20,500 nt of DNA from contig JAIFKN010000020.1 in the NCBI GenBank assembly GCA_020049615.1, positions 1 through 20,500 of the forward strand. The letters run 5' to 3'. The notes beneath the pieces were generated by a model. It was not told the DNA's origin. It saw only the letters and a program-made list of their open reading frames with translations, and made no database searches. This DNA is from a bacterium (lineage in GTDB: Bacteria > Planctomycetota > UBA11346). Position 1 is the stretch's first letter; the number at the start of each line of letters is the position of its first letter. The position numbers and the translations under genes were made by a program. Positions 15,011 to 20,500 of the stretch are shown here, in pieces.

Positions 15011-15907
15011 ATGGCCGCCCGGCTCGCCGACCATCCCTACATCATCACCAGCATGGAGTACCTGCTGCCGACGCGCGGTCTGCCGTTGATGAGCAACCGT
15101 CCGCAGCACCAGGATCCGAGCCCGTTCCATGATCACGACTTCGTCGAGATCGCGGTGGTCCACGGCGGCGACGCGGTGCATCAGGGCATCCATGGCGAAC
15201 GGCCGATCGCGCGCGGCGACGTCATCGTGTTGCATCCGGGACAGTGGCACGGCTATGCCCGCTGCCTCACCCTCGACCTGACCAACGTGTGCGTGCCGGC
15301 CGCGCTGTTCACCCACGAGCTGGCCTGGCTGGCCGGCGATCCGCTGGTCGCCGCCCTGCTCCCGGCGCGCGGCGCCTCGATCGCGCAGGAGGTCATCCAC
15401 CTGCATGCCGACGAGACGGCGATGGCGGCGATCGAGCCGGCCTGCGTGCGCCTGCGCGAGCTGGTCGACAGCCGCGCCGGGGTCCGGCTGCGGGCCGAGA
15501 TGATCGCGCTGCTCGCCGTGGTCCTCGCCCGGCTCGCCGGCCTTGCCGGCCGGCGCCATGTGCCGAGCCACGATGACGACGGCGTCCTGGCGATCGCCTC
15601 GGAGATGTCCGCCGACCTCGCCCGGCCGTGGAAGCTGGCCGAGCTCGCGCACCGCGCCGGCATGACCCGCGAGCATCTCTGCCGCCGCTTCCGCACCGTG
15701 CACGGCTCGCCGCCGCTGGCCTGGCTGACCGCTCGCCGCGCCGAGCGCGCCGCCGTGCTGCTGCTGTCGACCGACGCGGCGGTGGCCGAGGTCGGCCGCC
15801 TGGTCGGCTGGGATGATCCGAACTACTGCGCCCGGCGCTTCCGTGCCGCCTTTGGGGTCAACCCGGCGGCCTATCGCCGGCGCGTGCCCGAGGTCATCCG
15901 CGGTTGA
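15011..15907 (+). CDS. AraC-family transcriptional activator, RhaS/RhaR-like
   Basis: A 298-residue sugar-responsive activator. The N-terminal cupin sensor shows FHDHDFVEIAVV, an RGDVIVLHPGQWHGY segment and LTNVCVPAALF. This is the same pattern as E. coli RhaS/RhaR (HHHDFHEIVIVEHG, LTNVLY). The C-terminal 100 residues form the double helix-turn-helix: WKLAELAHRAGMTREHLCRRF, then AAVAEVGRLVGWDDPNYCARRFRAAFGVNPAAYRRR. It is divergent from the GH78 rhamnosidase, so it most likely senses rhamnose and activates that gene. The ATG at 15011 was preferred over upstream GTG 14963 and ATG 14975 and downstream ATG 15054 because of the AGGAGG ahead of it. It converges on the next minus-strand gene, with the stops 4 bp apart. 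Confidence 0.92.
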   Translation: MAARLADHPYIITSMEYLLPTRGLPLMSNRPQHQDPSPFHDHDFVEIAVVHGGDAVHQGIHGERPIARGDVIVLHPGQWHGYARCLTLDLTNVCVPAALFTHELAWLAGDPLVAALLPARGASIAQEVIHLHADETAMAAIEPACVRLRELVDSRAGVRLRAEMIALLAVVLARLAGLAGRRHVPSHDDDGVLAIASEMSADLARPWKLAELAHRAGMTREHLCRRFRTVHGSPPLAWLTARRAERAAVLLLSTDAAVAEVGRLVGWDDPNYCARRFRAAFGVNPAAYRRRVPEVIRG

Positions 15908-15911
15908 GCGC

Positions 15912-16418
15912 TCAGCGACCGCGCTTGGCGGTGAGCATGCGCAAGGTCGACGCGAGCACCGTGCGGACCCGCTCCGGGGCCTGGTGCACATCCATGGCGA
16001 GGCGGTCGGCGCGCAACTCGGAGAGGTCGTCGGCCGGTGCGGCAGGTTCCGCCTCCAGCCGGCGCAGGGCGGCGCGCAGCTCGCGGAAGGCGGCGGCCCG
16101 CTCGCGGGTGGCGGCCGCGGCGCGGGCGGCGCGCTGCCTGGCGGCGTTCTCGGCGGCCAGCTTGGTCTGCCACGCCGCCAGGGTCTCATCGGAGATCGTC
16201 GGCTTCGCCTTGCGTACGGCCTTGGGCTTGGCCGGGAGGACCGGTTCGGCGGCGACTGGCGCAGTGGCCACGACCGGCTCGGCAGGAGGAACGGCGTCGG
16301 TTGCAGGAGGAGGCGAAGCGACCGCGACCTCTGGCGGGGCAGGTGCAGGTGCTGGTGCTGGAACTGCGGCAGTCGGCGCCGGTTCGGTCGGTAACAGGAT
16401 CTCGTCGGGGGTGTTCAT
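15912..16418 (-). CDS. Hypothetical Ala/Pro-rich protein with predicted coiled coil
   Basis: A 168-residue protein that I do not recognise. Residues 1-70 are a low-complexity Pro/Ala/Val stretch. A basic patch (KPKAVRKAKP) follows. The rest is Ala/Arg/Glu-rich with heptad-like spacing (LAAENAARQRAARAAAATRERAAAFRELRAALRRLEAE), suggesting a coiled coil, and ends with a short conserved-looking LRADRLAMDVHQAPERVRTVL. No signal peptide or membrane segment is seen. The ATG at 16418 was chosen with GGAA 12 bases upstream; an in-frame ATG 8 codons earlier is possible. A strong hairpin separates it from the next small gene, so it may have reduced read-through expression. Confidence 0.6.
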   Translation of the reverse strand: MNTPDEILLPTEPAPTAAVPAPAPAPAPPEVAVASPPPATDAVPPAEPVVATAPVAAEPVLPAKPKAVRKAKPTISDETLAAWQTKLAAENAARQRAARAAAATRERAAAFRELRAALRRLEAEPAAPADDLSELRADRLAMDVHQAPERVRTVLASTLRMLTAKRGR

Positions 16419-16470
16419 GTGTCGTGGTTCCGAGTGCATCGCCTGTGGTGCGTACGGCAAGGTCGGGAAA

Positions 16471-16505
16471 CGCTTCGGGGGAGCCGGATGGGCTCCCCCG
16501 AAGCG
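16471..16505 (-). terminator. Strong GC-rich hairpin between two small genes
   Basis: A perfect 15-bp stem, CGCTTCGGGGGAGCC (16471-16485) with GGCTCCCCCGAAGCG (16491-16505), closes a 5-base loop. On the minus strand it is followed by TTTCCC. It lies 17 bp after the stop of the 82-residue gene, so it is probably its terminator or an attenuator ahead of the next gene. The T-run is short. Confidence 0.65.
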
Positions 16506-16522
16506 GGCCAGATGGCGCTGGT

Positions 16523-16771
16523 TCAGGCCTGCGGCGCCGCCGCCTCGGCGGCTTCGACGGCCTCGTCGCCGCCCTCGCCGGTCAGCTTCTTCAAGCGGTC
16601 GAGGTAGGGGGTCTCGATCTTGGCGGCGAACTCCAGGATCTTGGCTCGCTTCTCGTCGCTGATGCGCGAGTCGAGGAACTCGGACATCTGCATGCGGTCG
16701 AGCTGGGTCGGGTGCGGCTTGCCCTGGGTGGCGGCGAGGAGGAGGCGGGCGGCTGCTTGCTTGGGGGTCAT
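16523..16771 (-). CDS. Hypothetical 82-residue protein
   Basis: Not recognised. The protein begins MTPKQAAARLLLAAT and has a mostly helical middle (LDRMQMSEFLDSRISDEKRAKILEFAAKIETPYLDRLKKL). It ends in an acidic/Ala tail. There is no signal, membrane segment or metal-binding motif. A weak ribosome site (GGAAA) precedes the ATG, and a TAACAT element lies about 70 bp upstream on the minus strand as a possible -10. Balanced amino-acid use and a following hairpin support a real gene. It is co-directional with the Ala/Pro-rich gene downstream. Confidence 0.6.
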   Translation of the reverse strand: MTPKQAAARLLLAATQGKPHPTQLDRMQMSEFLDSRISDEKRAKILEFAAKIETPYLDRLKKLTGEGGDEAVEAAEAAAPQA

Positions 16772-16986
16772 GGTGTTTCCGGTAGCGCCAGGGGTTGTTC
16801 GGCCGCGGCGCCGGCGTCGTGTCGCCGCGGGCTGGATATGTTAGCGGAACGGCAATGCCCGCAAGAACGCCAGCAAATCCCGTCACAAGTGCTTGCCCTT
16901 ACAGGCTGGGCCGGCGATCCGGAATGTTTGCGTCCGGCCTGGGCTTGACCCACCGGCCGGCACGGCATGCTGCTACGCCTTAGTAT
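16772..16986. promoter_or_regulatory. Intergenic region with candidate promoters for the tRNA and the 82-residue gene
   Basis: A 215-bp gene-free stretch, less GC-rich than its flanks. On the plus strand TTGACC (16945-16950) is a reasonable -35 box for the tRNA; the best -10 choices (TGCTAC at 16971-16976 or ATGCTG at 16967-16972) are poor. No repeats or further genes were found. Confidence 0.35.
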
Positions 16987-17064
16987 CGGACTGTAGCTCA
17001 ACCTGGATAGAGCGCTTCCTTGGGGTGGAAGAGGTTGCAGGTTCAAATCCTGTCAGTCCGACCA
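16987..17064 (+). tRNA. tRNA-Pro (anticodon GGG)
   Basis: A complete cloverleaf: acceptor stem CGGACTG/CAGTCCG beginning with the C1-G72 pair typical of bacterial tRNA-Pro, and D stem GCTC/GAGC. The anticodon stem is CTTCC/GGAAG with loop TTGGGGT, giving anticodon GGG at 17022-17024. The T stem is GCAGG/CCTGT with loop TTCAAAT. The discriminator is A and the 3' CCA is encoded. It reads codon CCC. The last 22 bases also encode the C-terminal six residues and stop of the recombinase on the opposite strand. Confidence 0.97.
17043..17064. other. Candidate attachment site at the tRNA-Pro 3' end
   Basis: The recombinase reading frame ends inside the tRNA 3' end, at the T loop. That is a typical insertion point for integrative elements. 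The overlap suggests that the crossover lies at or just beside this segment and that insertion rebuilt the tRNA end. No second copy of the segment was seen up to 20500, so the other boundary lies outside the window. This is inference. Confidence 0.4.
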
Positions 17065-18542
17065 AAGTGAAAAGACGGCCCTTCGACAGCAATGTCGAAG
17101 GGCTTTCTCTTTTCCAGCACAAGACTTACGTCGCTGATCCGGCGGTTCAAAGATACCGCAGCCAAAATCTCGCGGCGAAGGGGCATCTTTGAACGCCTCC
17201 AGAGATCTGCGGCGTTCTGCATGAAATCGAAGATTGTCAGGGCCAATTCTCCGCGCTTGGCGTCGTAGCGAGGTCTCTCCTCCAGTTGGCGGTCAAGATC
17301 GGCCAGATCAGCCCGCAACTGGCCCTGCTTCGACGAGAACTCGGCCTGCTCGATCGCCCCGTCCAGGAAGACGTTCATCAGGCGGTCGAGGCGACCCTTC
17401 GTGTCGCTGCGCAGCTTGGTCAGCGCCCTGCGGCGGTCGGCGTCGAGCTTGGCCACATCGGCGAAGGCGGCCTTCAGGGTGTTGCGGATCAGCTGGGCGT
17501 GGGCCTCGTCGTGGATGCGCAGGGACTCCAGCTCTGCCACCACGGCGTCGTCTATCTTCTCTGCCGGCCAGCGGACCACCGGATGGCCCGTCGGCGGGTC
17601 GTTGTTTGCGCAGCGGTAGTAGTGGTAGACCACCTCATGGCCGCTCTGCCGGCGCCGGACGATGCGCTCACCAGTCATCATCGACCCGCACAAGGCACAA
17701 CGGAAGAGGCCGCCCTGGTAGGGCAGCTCTGGCGTCCCCGTGCGGCGGTTCTTCCCCTTCAGCACGTCCTGGCAGAGGTCGAAGGTCTCCCGCGACACCA
17801 ATGGGGCGAACTTGGCGACGTGGGTGACGCCACGACGGACGATCTCCCCGACATAGGCGCGGTTGTGGAGGATGTAGGCCAAGGCCGTGCGGTTGAACCG
17901 GCGGCAGGAATCCCGGAAGGAGTGCCCTTCGGCGATCAACTGGTCACCCAGCGCATCCAGGGTGTAGTTGCCCGAGGCGAAGAGTTCGAAGATGCGCACC
18001 ACGGTCTTGGACTTTTCCGGATGGGGCATCACCGGGCACCCCTTGTCGGACGTGTTCTGGTAGCCGAAGCTGGCCCGGCCCATGGGCCAGCCTTGGCGGA
18101 TCTTCTCCTCCATGCCCTTGAGGACCTCGGAGCGCAGGTTGTCGCTGTAGTACTGCGCCACCGCCGCCATCACGTTGAACGACAGGGCACCACTGGCCCC
18201 AGGGCCGAACTGGTTGTCGATGAAGGCCAGCTTGACCCCGCACTCGTCCTCCAACCCCTGCAGCCGGACCGCATCCTTCATGTTGCGGCAGACGCGGTCC
18301 AGCTTGTGGGCAAGGATGACGTGGATTCCTTGCCGACGGGCGTTGCGGCGAACCCACTCGAACATCTCGTTGAAGGCCTGCCGTTCAACCCCGCGCTTCG
18401 CCGATTCGGCAACTTCGAACTCTCGGACCACTTTCCACCCCTGCCGTTCGGCCCGCTCCCGGCAGGCGCGGATCTGGGCGTCGATGGAGTAGCCCTCACG
18501 CTGCTCACGGGAACTGACCCTGGTCCAGATGACAACGTTCAT
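17043..18542 (-). CDS. Large serine recombinase (site-specific integrase)
   Basis: A 499-residue recombinase that cuts and rejoins DNA through a serine. The resolvase-type catalytic domain (about 1-145) has IWTRVSS with Arg8 and nucleophile Ser10, SIDAQ (19-23) and KLDRVCRN (80-87). A recombinase DNA-binding domain follows (about 155-265; GYQNTSDKG...PEKSKTVVRIFELFASGNYTLDAL). A zinc-ribbon uses Cys282-x2-Cys285 and Cys311; the usual fourth Cys is not obvious (His320 is a candidate). A coiled-coil-like segment (about 350-440) precedes the C-terminus. The ATG at 18542 overlaps the stop of the 89-residue gene (ATGA). The last residues are encoded by the tRNA-Pro 3' end and the hairpin beside it. 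The likely job is integration or excision of the element at that tRNA. Long in-frame extensions upstream lack the domain start and were not used. Confidence 0.93.
   Translation of the reverse strand: MNVVIWTRVSSREQREGYSIDAQIRACRERAERQGWKVVREFEVAESAKRGVERQAFNEMFEWVRRNARRQGIHVILAHKLDRVCRNMKDAVRLQGLEDECGVKLAFIDNQFGPGASGALSFNVMAAVAQYYSDNLRSEVLKGMEEKIRQGWPMGRASFGYQNTSDKGCPVMPHPEKSKTVVRIFELFASGNYTLDALGDQLIAEGHSFRDSCRRFNRTALAYILHNRAYVGEIVRRGVTHVAKFAPLVSRETFDLCQDVLKGKNRRTGTPELPYQGGLFRCALCGSMMTGERIVRRRQSGHEVVYHYYRCANNDPPTGHPVVRWPAEKIDDAVVAELESLRIHDEAHAQLIRNTLKAAFADVAKLDADRRRALTKLRSDTKGRLDRLMNVFLDGAIEQAEFSSKQGQLRADLADLDRQLEERPRYDAKRGELALTIFDFMQNAADLWRRSKMPLRREILAAVSLNRRISDVSLVLEKRKPFDIAVEGPSFHFGRTDRI
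17072..17113. terminator. Bidirectional hairpin terminator after tRNA-Pro, inside the recombinase coding end
   Basis: A perfect 11-bp stem GCCCTTCGACA (17078-17088) with TGTCGAAGGGC (17093-17103) has a GCAA tetraloop. It is followed by TTTCTCTTTT on the plus strand and by TTT near the tRNA on the minus strand. It suits termination of the tRNA transcript. It is also translated as part of the recombinase (residues around KPFDIAVEGPS). Confidence 0.75.
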
Positions 18543-18808
18543 GGCGAATCCAGTTCCCGGGCGGCGTGGTAGAACGCCGCTCCGAGGCGTTTGACGTTCA
18601 TGAGCATGTCGACTGCCTCCTCGCGGGTGATCCGCCGTCGGTAGAGCCTGGACCAGACGGCGATCGCCTCCTCGATGAGGGCGTCGCTGATCCAGGCCTC
18701 TGCCAAGGGACGCGGGCGCGCCCCCTGTTCCTGCATCTGTTGCCGTGAACTTGGGGGACATCCAGTGGAGTCTGCCGGTTCCGACGGTTCGGAATGATGC
18801 TGGAGCAT
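18539..18808 (-). CDS. Hypothetical 89-residue protein coupled to the recombinase
   Basis: An unrecognised small protein. The first 35 residues are polar and Pro/Gln-rich. The C-terminal half looks like two or three helices (WISDALIEEAIAVWSRLYR, then ITREEAVDMLMNVKRLGAAFYHAARE). Its ATG lies one base after the stop of the sigma-like gene (TGA-C-ATG) and its stop overlaps the recombinase ATG (ATGA). This arrangement supports it as a real gene. An accessory role such as a directionality factor or recombinase partner is only suggested by position. Confidence 0.7.
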   Translation of the reverse strand: MLQHHSEPSEPADSTGCPPSSRQQMQEQGARPRPLAEAWISDALIEEAIAVWSRLYRRRITREEAVDMLMNVKRLGAAFYHAARELDSP

Positions 18809-18809
18809 G

Positions 18810-19334
18810 TCAACGCCCGATGGCGCCATCGATGCCCGACTTCTCCATGTACTGGCGGATCCTCCCGATGGCGCGCTGTACCGTGATCCAGTGCAGACCC
18901 AGATCGGTGGCGATCTCGTGGATGTTCTTCCCCTCCGCCAGGGCTTCGCAGATATGGCGTTCGTTGGCATCCAGACGGCCAACAATCTGCCATAGCTCGG
19001 TGGCCTCGAGTTGGTCATCGGGGTCGTGGAAGGCGGCGTCAGTATCGAGGTCGGCGGCAAAGCGATCAACCAGCCCCCCATAACGCGACTGTGTGCGCAG
19101 GAACTTGAGCACCGACTTGCGGATGATGGCCGTCCGGGCCGTGCGTTCGCAGGCCCCATTGGCCTTGCTGGGGTCGAAGCGGAAGTCGAGGATGGCGATG
19201 GACACCTCTTGCAGGGCATCGGGGATGTCGTGGGCCGGTAGGCCGTTGCACTTGGCGTACTTGACGGCGTGGTCGTACTCCGACTGGGTCAGGACGCCTT
19301 CGTATGGGTTGCTGGTGATGGTGGTGATGCGCAC
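18810..19334 (-). CDS. Sigma-70-like factor of a mobile element
   Basis: A 174-residue protein resembling small sigma factors. A region-2-like segment reads HDIPDALQEVSIAILDFRF, a linker follows, and a region-4-like helix-turn-helix reads LDANERHICEALAEGKNIHEIATDLGLHWITVQRAIGRIRQYM. Sigma factors direct RNA polymerase to promoters, so it may activate the recombinase operon or other genes of the element. GTG at 19334 was chosen, with CGAGG 5 bases ahead; an upstream ATG at 19418 would add 28 low-complexity residues and cover the palindromic region. It is first in the coupled operon with the 89-residue protein and the recombinase. It could also act as a sigma-like repressor or replication regulator rather than a true sigma factor. 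Confidence 0.7.
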   Translation of the reverse strand: MRITTITSNPYEGVLTQSEYDHAVKYAKCNGLPAHDIPDALQEVSIAILDFRFDPSKANGACERTARTAIIRKSVLKFLRTQSRYGGLVDRFAADLDTDAAFHDPDDQLEATELWQIVGRLDANERHICEALAEGKNIHEIATDLGLHWITVQRAIGRIRQYMEKSGIDGAIGR

Positions 19335-19357
19335 AGGGACCTCGCTCGTCCGGGTTG

Positions 19358-19376
19358 ATGTCCCGGCCGGCGACAT
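19358..19376. repeat. Imperfect palindrome just upstream of the sigma-like gene
   Basis: ATGTC and GACAT arms flank a CCGGCCGG core. It sits 23 bp upstream of the GTG start of the sigma-like gene and resembles the TGTCCC/GGGACA elements further upstream. A repressor or autoregulator site is possible. Confidence 0.45.
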
Positions 19377-19410
19377 GCCGGCGGAACGAGCGGAACCTCG
19401 GTCCAACACC

Positions 19411-19451
19411 GGGGACACGTCGCTATCGCAGGCCCTGCGATAGATGTCCCC
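19411..19451. repeat. Nested palindrome: 10-bp arms inside a GGGGACA/TGTCCCC pair
   Basis: Perfect 10-bp arms CTATCGCAGG (19423-19432) and CCTGCGATAG (19434-19443) surround one base. GGGGACA (19411-19417) and TGTCCCC (19445-19451) flank them in inverted orientation. It could act as an operator, a cruciform or a recombination or replication site. Confidence 0.7.
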
Positions 19452-19465
19452 GCGTCCTGTGCAGC

Positions 19466-19527
19466 GGGGTCACAGTCCTGTCGCAGTCCTGTGTCCCCGG
19501 GGACACAGGACTGTGACCCCGGGGACA
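19466..19527. repeat. Overlapping long palindromes with alternative pairings
   Basis: A perfect 30-bp palindrome has arms CAGTCCTGTGTCCCC (19484-19498) and GGGGACACAGGACTG (19499-19513). A second inverted pair, GGGGTCACAGTCCTGT (19466-19481) with ACAGGACTGTGACCCC (19505-19520), uses the same right arm, so the two hairpins exclude each other. CAGTCCTGT is directly repeated at 19473 and 19484, and another GGGGACA follows at 19521-19527. Confidence 0.75.
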
Positions 19528-19641
19528 TCCATCCACTGCTCAAGTCATGTGAAGAAATCCGGGGTCGGCGGGAAATAAGTCTATGGGAGGCGGACGATGC
19601 CGGCGGATCACGCCGACGGGTAGCCGCGCCAGGACTGATCG

Positions 19642-20484
19642 ATGACCTTGCCCGCCGCCTTCACCACGTCAGCCGTATCAGCGCGACCGTTCATCGACCA
19701 CCTGATCAGGGAACCCGAGGAGACCTACGCTGCTGGCCGGCGCGAAAATCTCTCCAGCCATGCGCTGAACGAGTTCCGCAAGAATCCCTGCCTCTACCGG
19801 CAGAAGCAACTCGGCCTGGTGGTCGAGGAGGAGCGCGCCGCCTTCGTGATCGGCCGGGCGGCCCACTGCCGCGTACTGGAAGGCGAGACCGAGTTCCGCC
19901 GTCGCTTCGCCATCGGCGGCCCGATCAACCCGAAGACCGGGAAGTCCTTTGGCCAGGACACGAAGGCCTACGCCGAGTGGGCTGCGGCCATCGGCAAGCC
20001 GGCCATCAGCCAGGACACCGCCGACCTCTGCGATCGTCTCTCCCGTGCGGTGCGCGAGCACGATGCCGCTGCGGCGCTCCTGGGTGAAGGCCAAGCCGAA
20101 GGCGTGGTGCGCGCCGAGTACAGCGGCATTGCCAGCCAGATCCGCATCGACTGGACTCATCCCGAGCGCGGCATCGTCGATCTCAAGACTATCGATGATC
20201 TCGACTACTTCGAACTGCAGGCCCGCTCGTTCGGCTACGCCCACCAACTCGCGTTCTACCGCGCCATCCTCGCCCAGGTCGCCGGCCGCAAGCCGGAGGT
20301 CCACGTCATCGCCGTCGAGAAGAAGGAGCCCTTCCGGGTCGGTGTCTGGCGCTTCTCCGACCAGGTCCTCGACGCCGCGGCGCGGGACAACTTGGCGGCG
20401 ATCGAGCGGCTGAAGGTCTGCCGCGCGCAGGACTGCTGGCCGACCGGCTACGAGGCCGTCCGCAGCTTCGACTACCTCGCCTGA
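19642..20484 (+). CDS. PD-(D/E)XK exonuclease-like protein (phage RecE/Exo VIII type)
   Basis: A 280-residue protein resembling the PD-(D/E)XK nuclease domain found in phage exodeoxyribonuclease VIII and Cas4-like proteins. Seen are LSSHALNEFRKNPCLYRQ (about 37-54), FVIGRAAHCRVLEG (about 70-83), the metal-site strands IRIDW (Asp) and GIVDLKTID (Asp-x-Lys) around 170-187, and a following helix with YAHQLAFYRA. Such enzymes degrade DNA ends to feed recombination, usually with a RecT-type annealing protein that would lie to the right, outside the window. The ATG at 19642 has AGGA 7 bases upstream. It is divergent from the sigma/recombinase operon across the palindromic region. The nuclease fold is well supported; the exact subfamily is less so. 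Confidence 0.82.
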   Translation: MTLPAAFTTSAVSARPFIDHLIREPEETYAAGRRENLSSHALNEFRKNPCLYRQKQLGLVVEEERAAFVIGRAAHCRVLEGETEFRRRFAIGGPINPKTGKSFGQDTKAYAEWAAAIGKPAISQDTADLCDRLSRAVREHDAAAALLGEGQAEGVVRAEYSGIASQIRIDWTHPERGIVDLKTIDDLDYFELQARSFGYAHQLAFYRAILAQVAGRKPEVHVIAVEKKEPFRVGVWRFSDQVLDAAARDNLAAIERLKVCRAQDCWPTGYEAVRSFDYLA

Positions 20485-20500
20485 ACCACTCCAACCCAAC

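Larger units (their letters stand above)
19335..19641. promoter_or_regulatory. Divergent intergenic region rich in palindromes
   Basis: A 307-bp region between the sigma-like gene and the exonuclease-like gene. It contains three palindromic elements described separately and five copies of GGGGACA/TGTCCCC. Standard -35/-10 pairs were not found in it. The 100 bp nearest the exonuclease gene show nothing else beyond an AGGA ribosome site at 19631-19634. Confidence 0.6.
17043..20500. mobile_element. Probable integrated phage-like or integrative element, left end
   Basis: From the tRNA 3' end to the window edge lie a large serine recombinase, a small coupled gene, a sigma-70-like factor, a palindrome-rich control region and a phage-type exonuclease gene. 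None relates to the metabolic genes to the left. Base composition is visibly less GC-rich in several stretches. The other end is not in view, so the class of element is undecided. Confidence 0.65.

Noticed and set aside
16418..16886. Long N-terminal extension of the Ala/Pro-rich gene
   Set aside because: It would run through the strong hairpin and overlap the 82-residue gene in another frame. The composition changes at the chosen ATG.
18543..18761. 73-residue N-terminal extension of the recombinase
   Set aside because: The catalytic domain begins right at MNVVIWTRVSS, and the extension overlaps the coupled 89-residue gene; the ATGA junction favours the shorter form.
19411..19527. CRISPR array
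   Set aside because: The repeated units are short inverted motifs without regular spacing or unique spacers, and no cas genes are present. The nearby PD-(D/E)XK protein fits phage exonuclease better than Cas4.
19358..19527. LexA-type SOS boxes
   Set aside because: The motif GGGGACA/TGTCCCC does not match the LexA consensus sequences I know, including GAAC-N4-GTTC and GTTC-N7-GTTC.

Overview
This is a GC-rich window from a bacterial chromosome. It holds 15 credible protein genes, one tRNA and the beginning of a probable integrated element. The protein families point to a Gram-negative-type envelope. They include an outer-membrane barrel, periplasmic ApbE and DUF2271 proteins, Ig-rich secreted proteins with a C-terminal Cys/membrane/Arg anchor, and a large GH78 rhamnosidase with a RhaS/RhaR-like regulator. 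A high-GC member of the Verrucomicrobiota/Kiritimatiellota/Planctomycetota group is my best guess, but this is inference and weak. High GC opens very long spurious frames opposite the real genes, and these were discarded.

Left part (1-9628, all minus strand): a tightly packed seven-gene run with gaps of at most 8 bp or 4-bp ATGA overlaps. In transcription order it encodes an ApbE FMN transferase, a ferredoxin-flavin reductase-PepSY membrane fusion, a small secreted DUF2271 protein, an Ig-plus-beta-barrel outer-membrane protein (DUF5777-like), and an 847-residue protein with a DUF2271-like domain at each end of five Ig-like domains. The run ends with two halves of an ABC exporter. I read it as a flavin-based route moving electrons from cytosolic NAD(P)H/ferredoxin to the cell surface. 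ApbE would attach FMN to the DUF2271 modules, all three of which carry a GAT motif like the ApbE target. The ABC pair may supply a cofactor or substrate; its first half lacks a Walker A motif.

Middle part (9629-16771): an AT-rich regulatory island lies ahead of the redox operon. A histidine kinase and an OmpR-type response regulator follow, overlapping by ATGA. Next is a 1032-residue alpha-L-rhamnosidase (GH78) with all four expected catalytic acids. It is divergent from an AraC-family, RhaS/RhaR-like activator. Two small unrecognised genes, separated by a strong hairpin, complete this part.

Right part (16987-20500): a tRNA-Pro(GGG) whose 3' end, and the terminator-like hairpin just after it, are also the 3' end of a large serine recombinase gene on the other strand. 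The recombinase is the last gene of a coupled operon: sigma-70-like factor, 89-residue protein, recombinase. A 307-bp intergenic region dense in palindromes and GGGGACA repeats separates this operon from a divergent PD-(D/E)XK exonuclease-like gene. Together these look like one end of a phage-like or integrative element inserted at the tRNA, continuing past the right edge.
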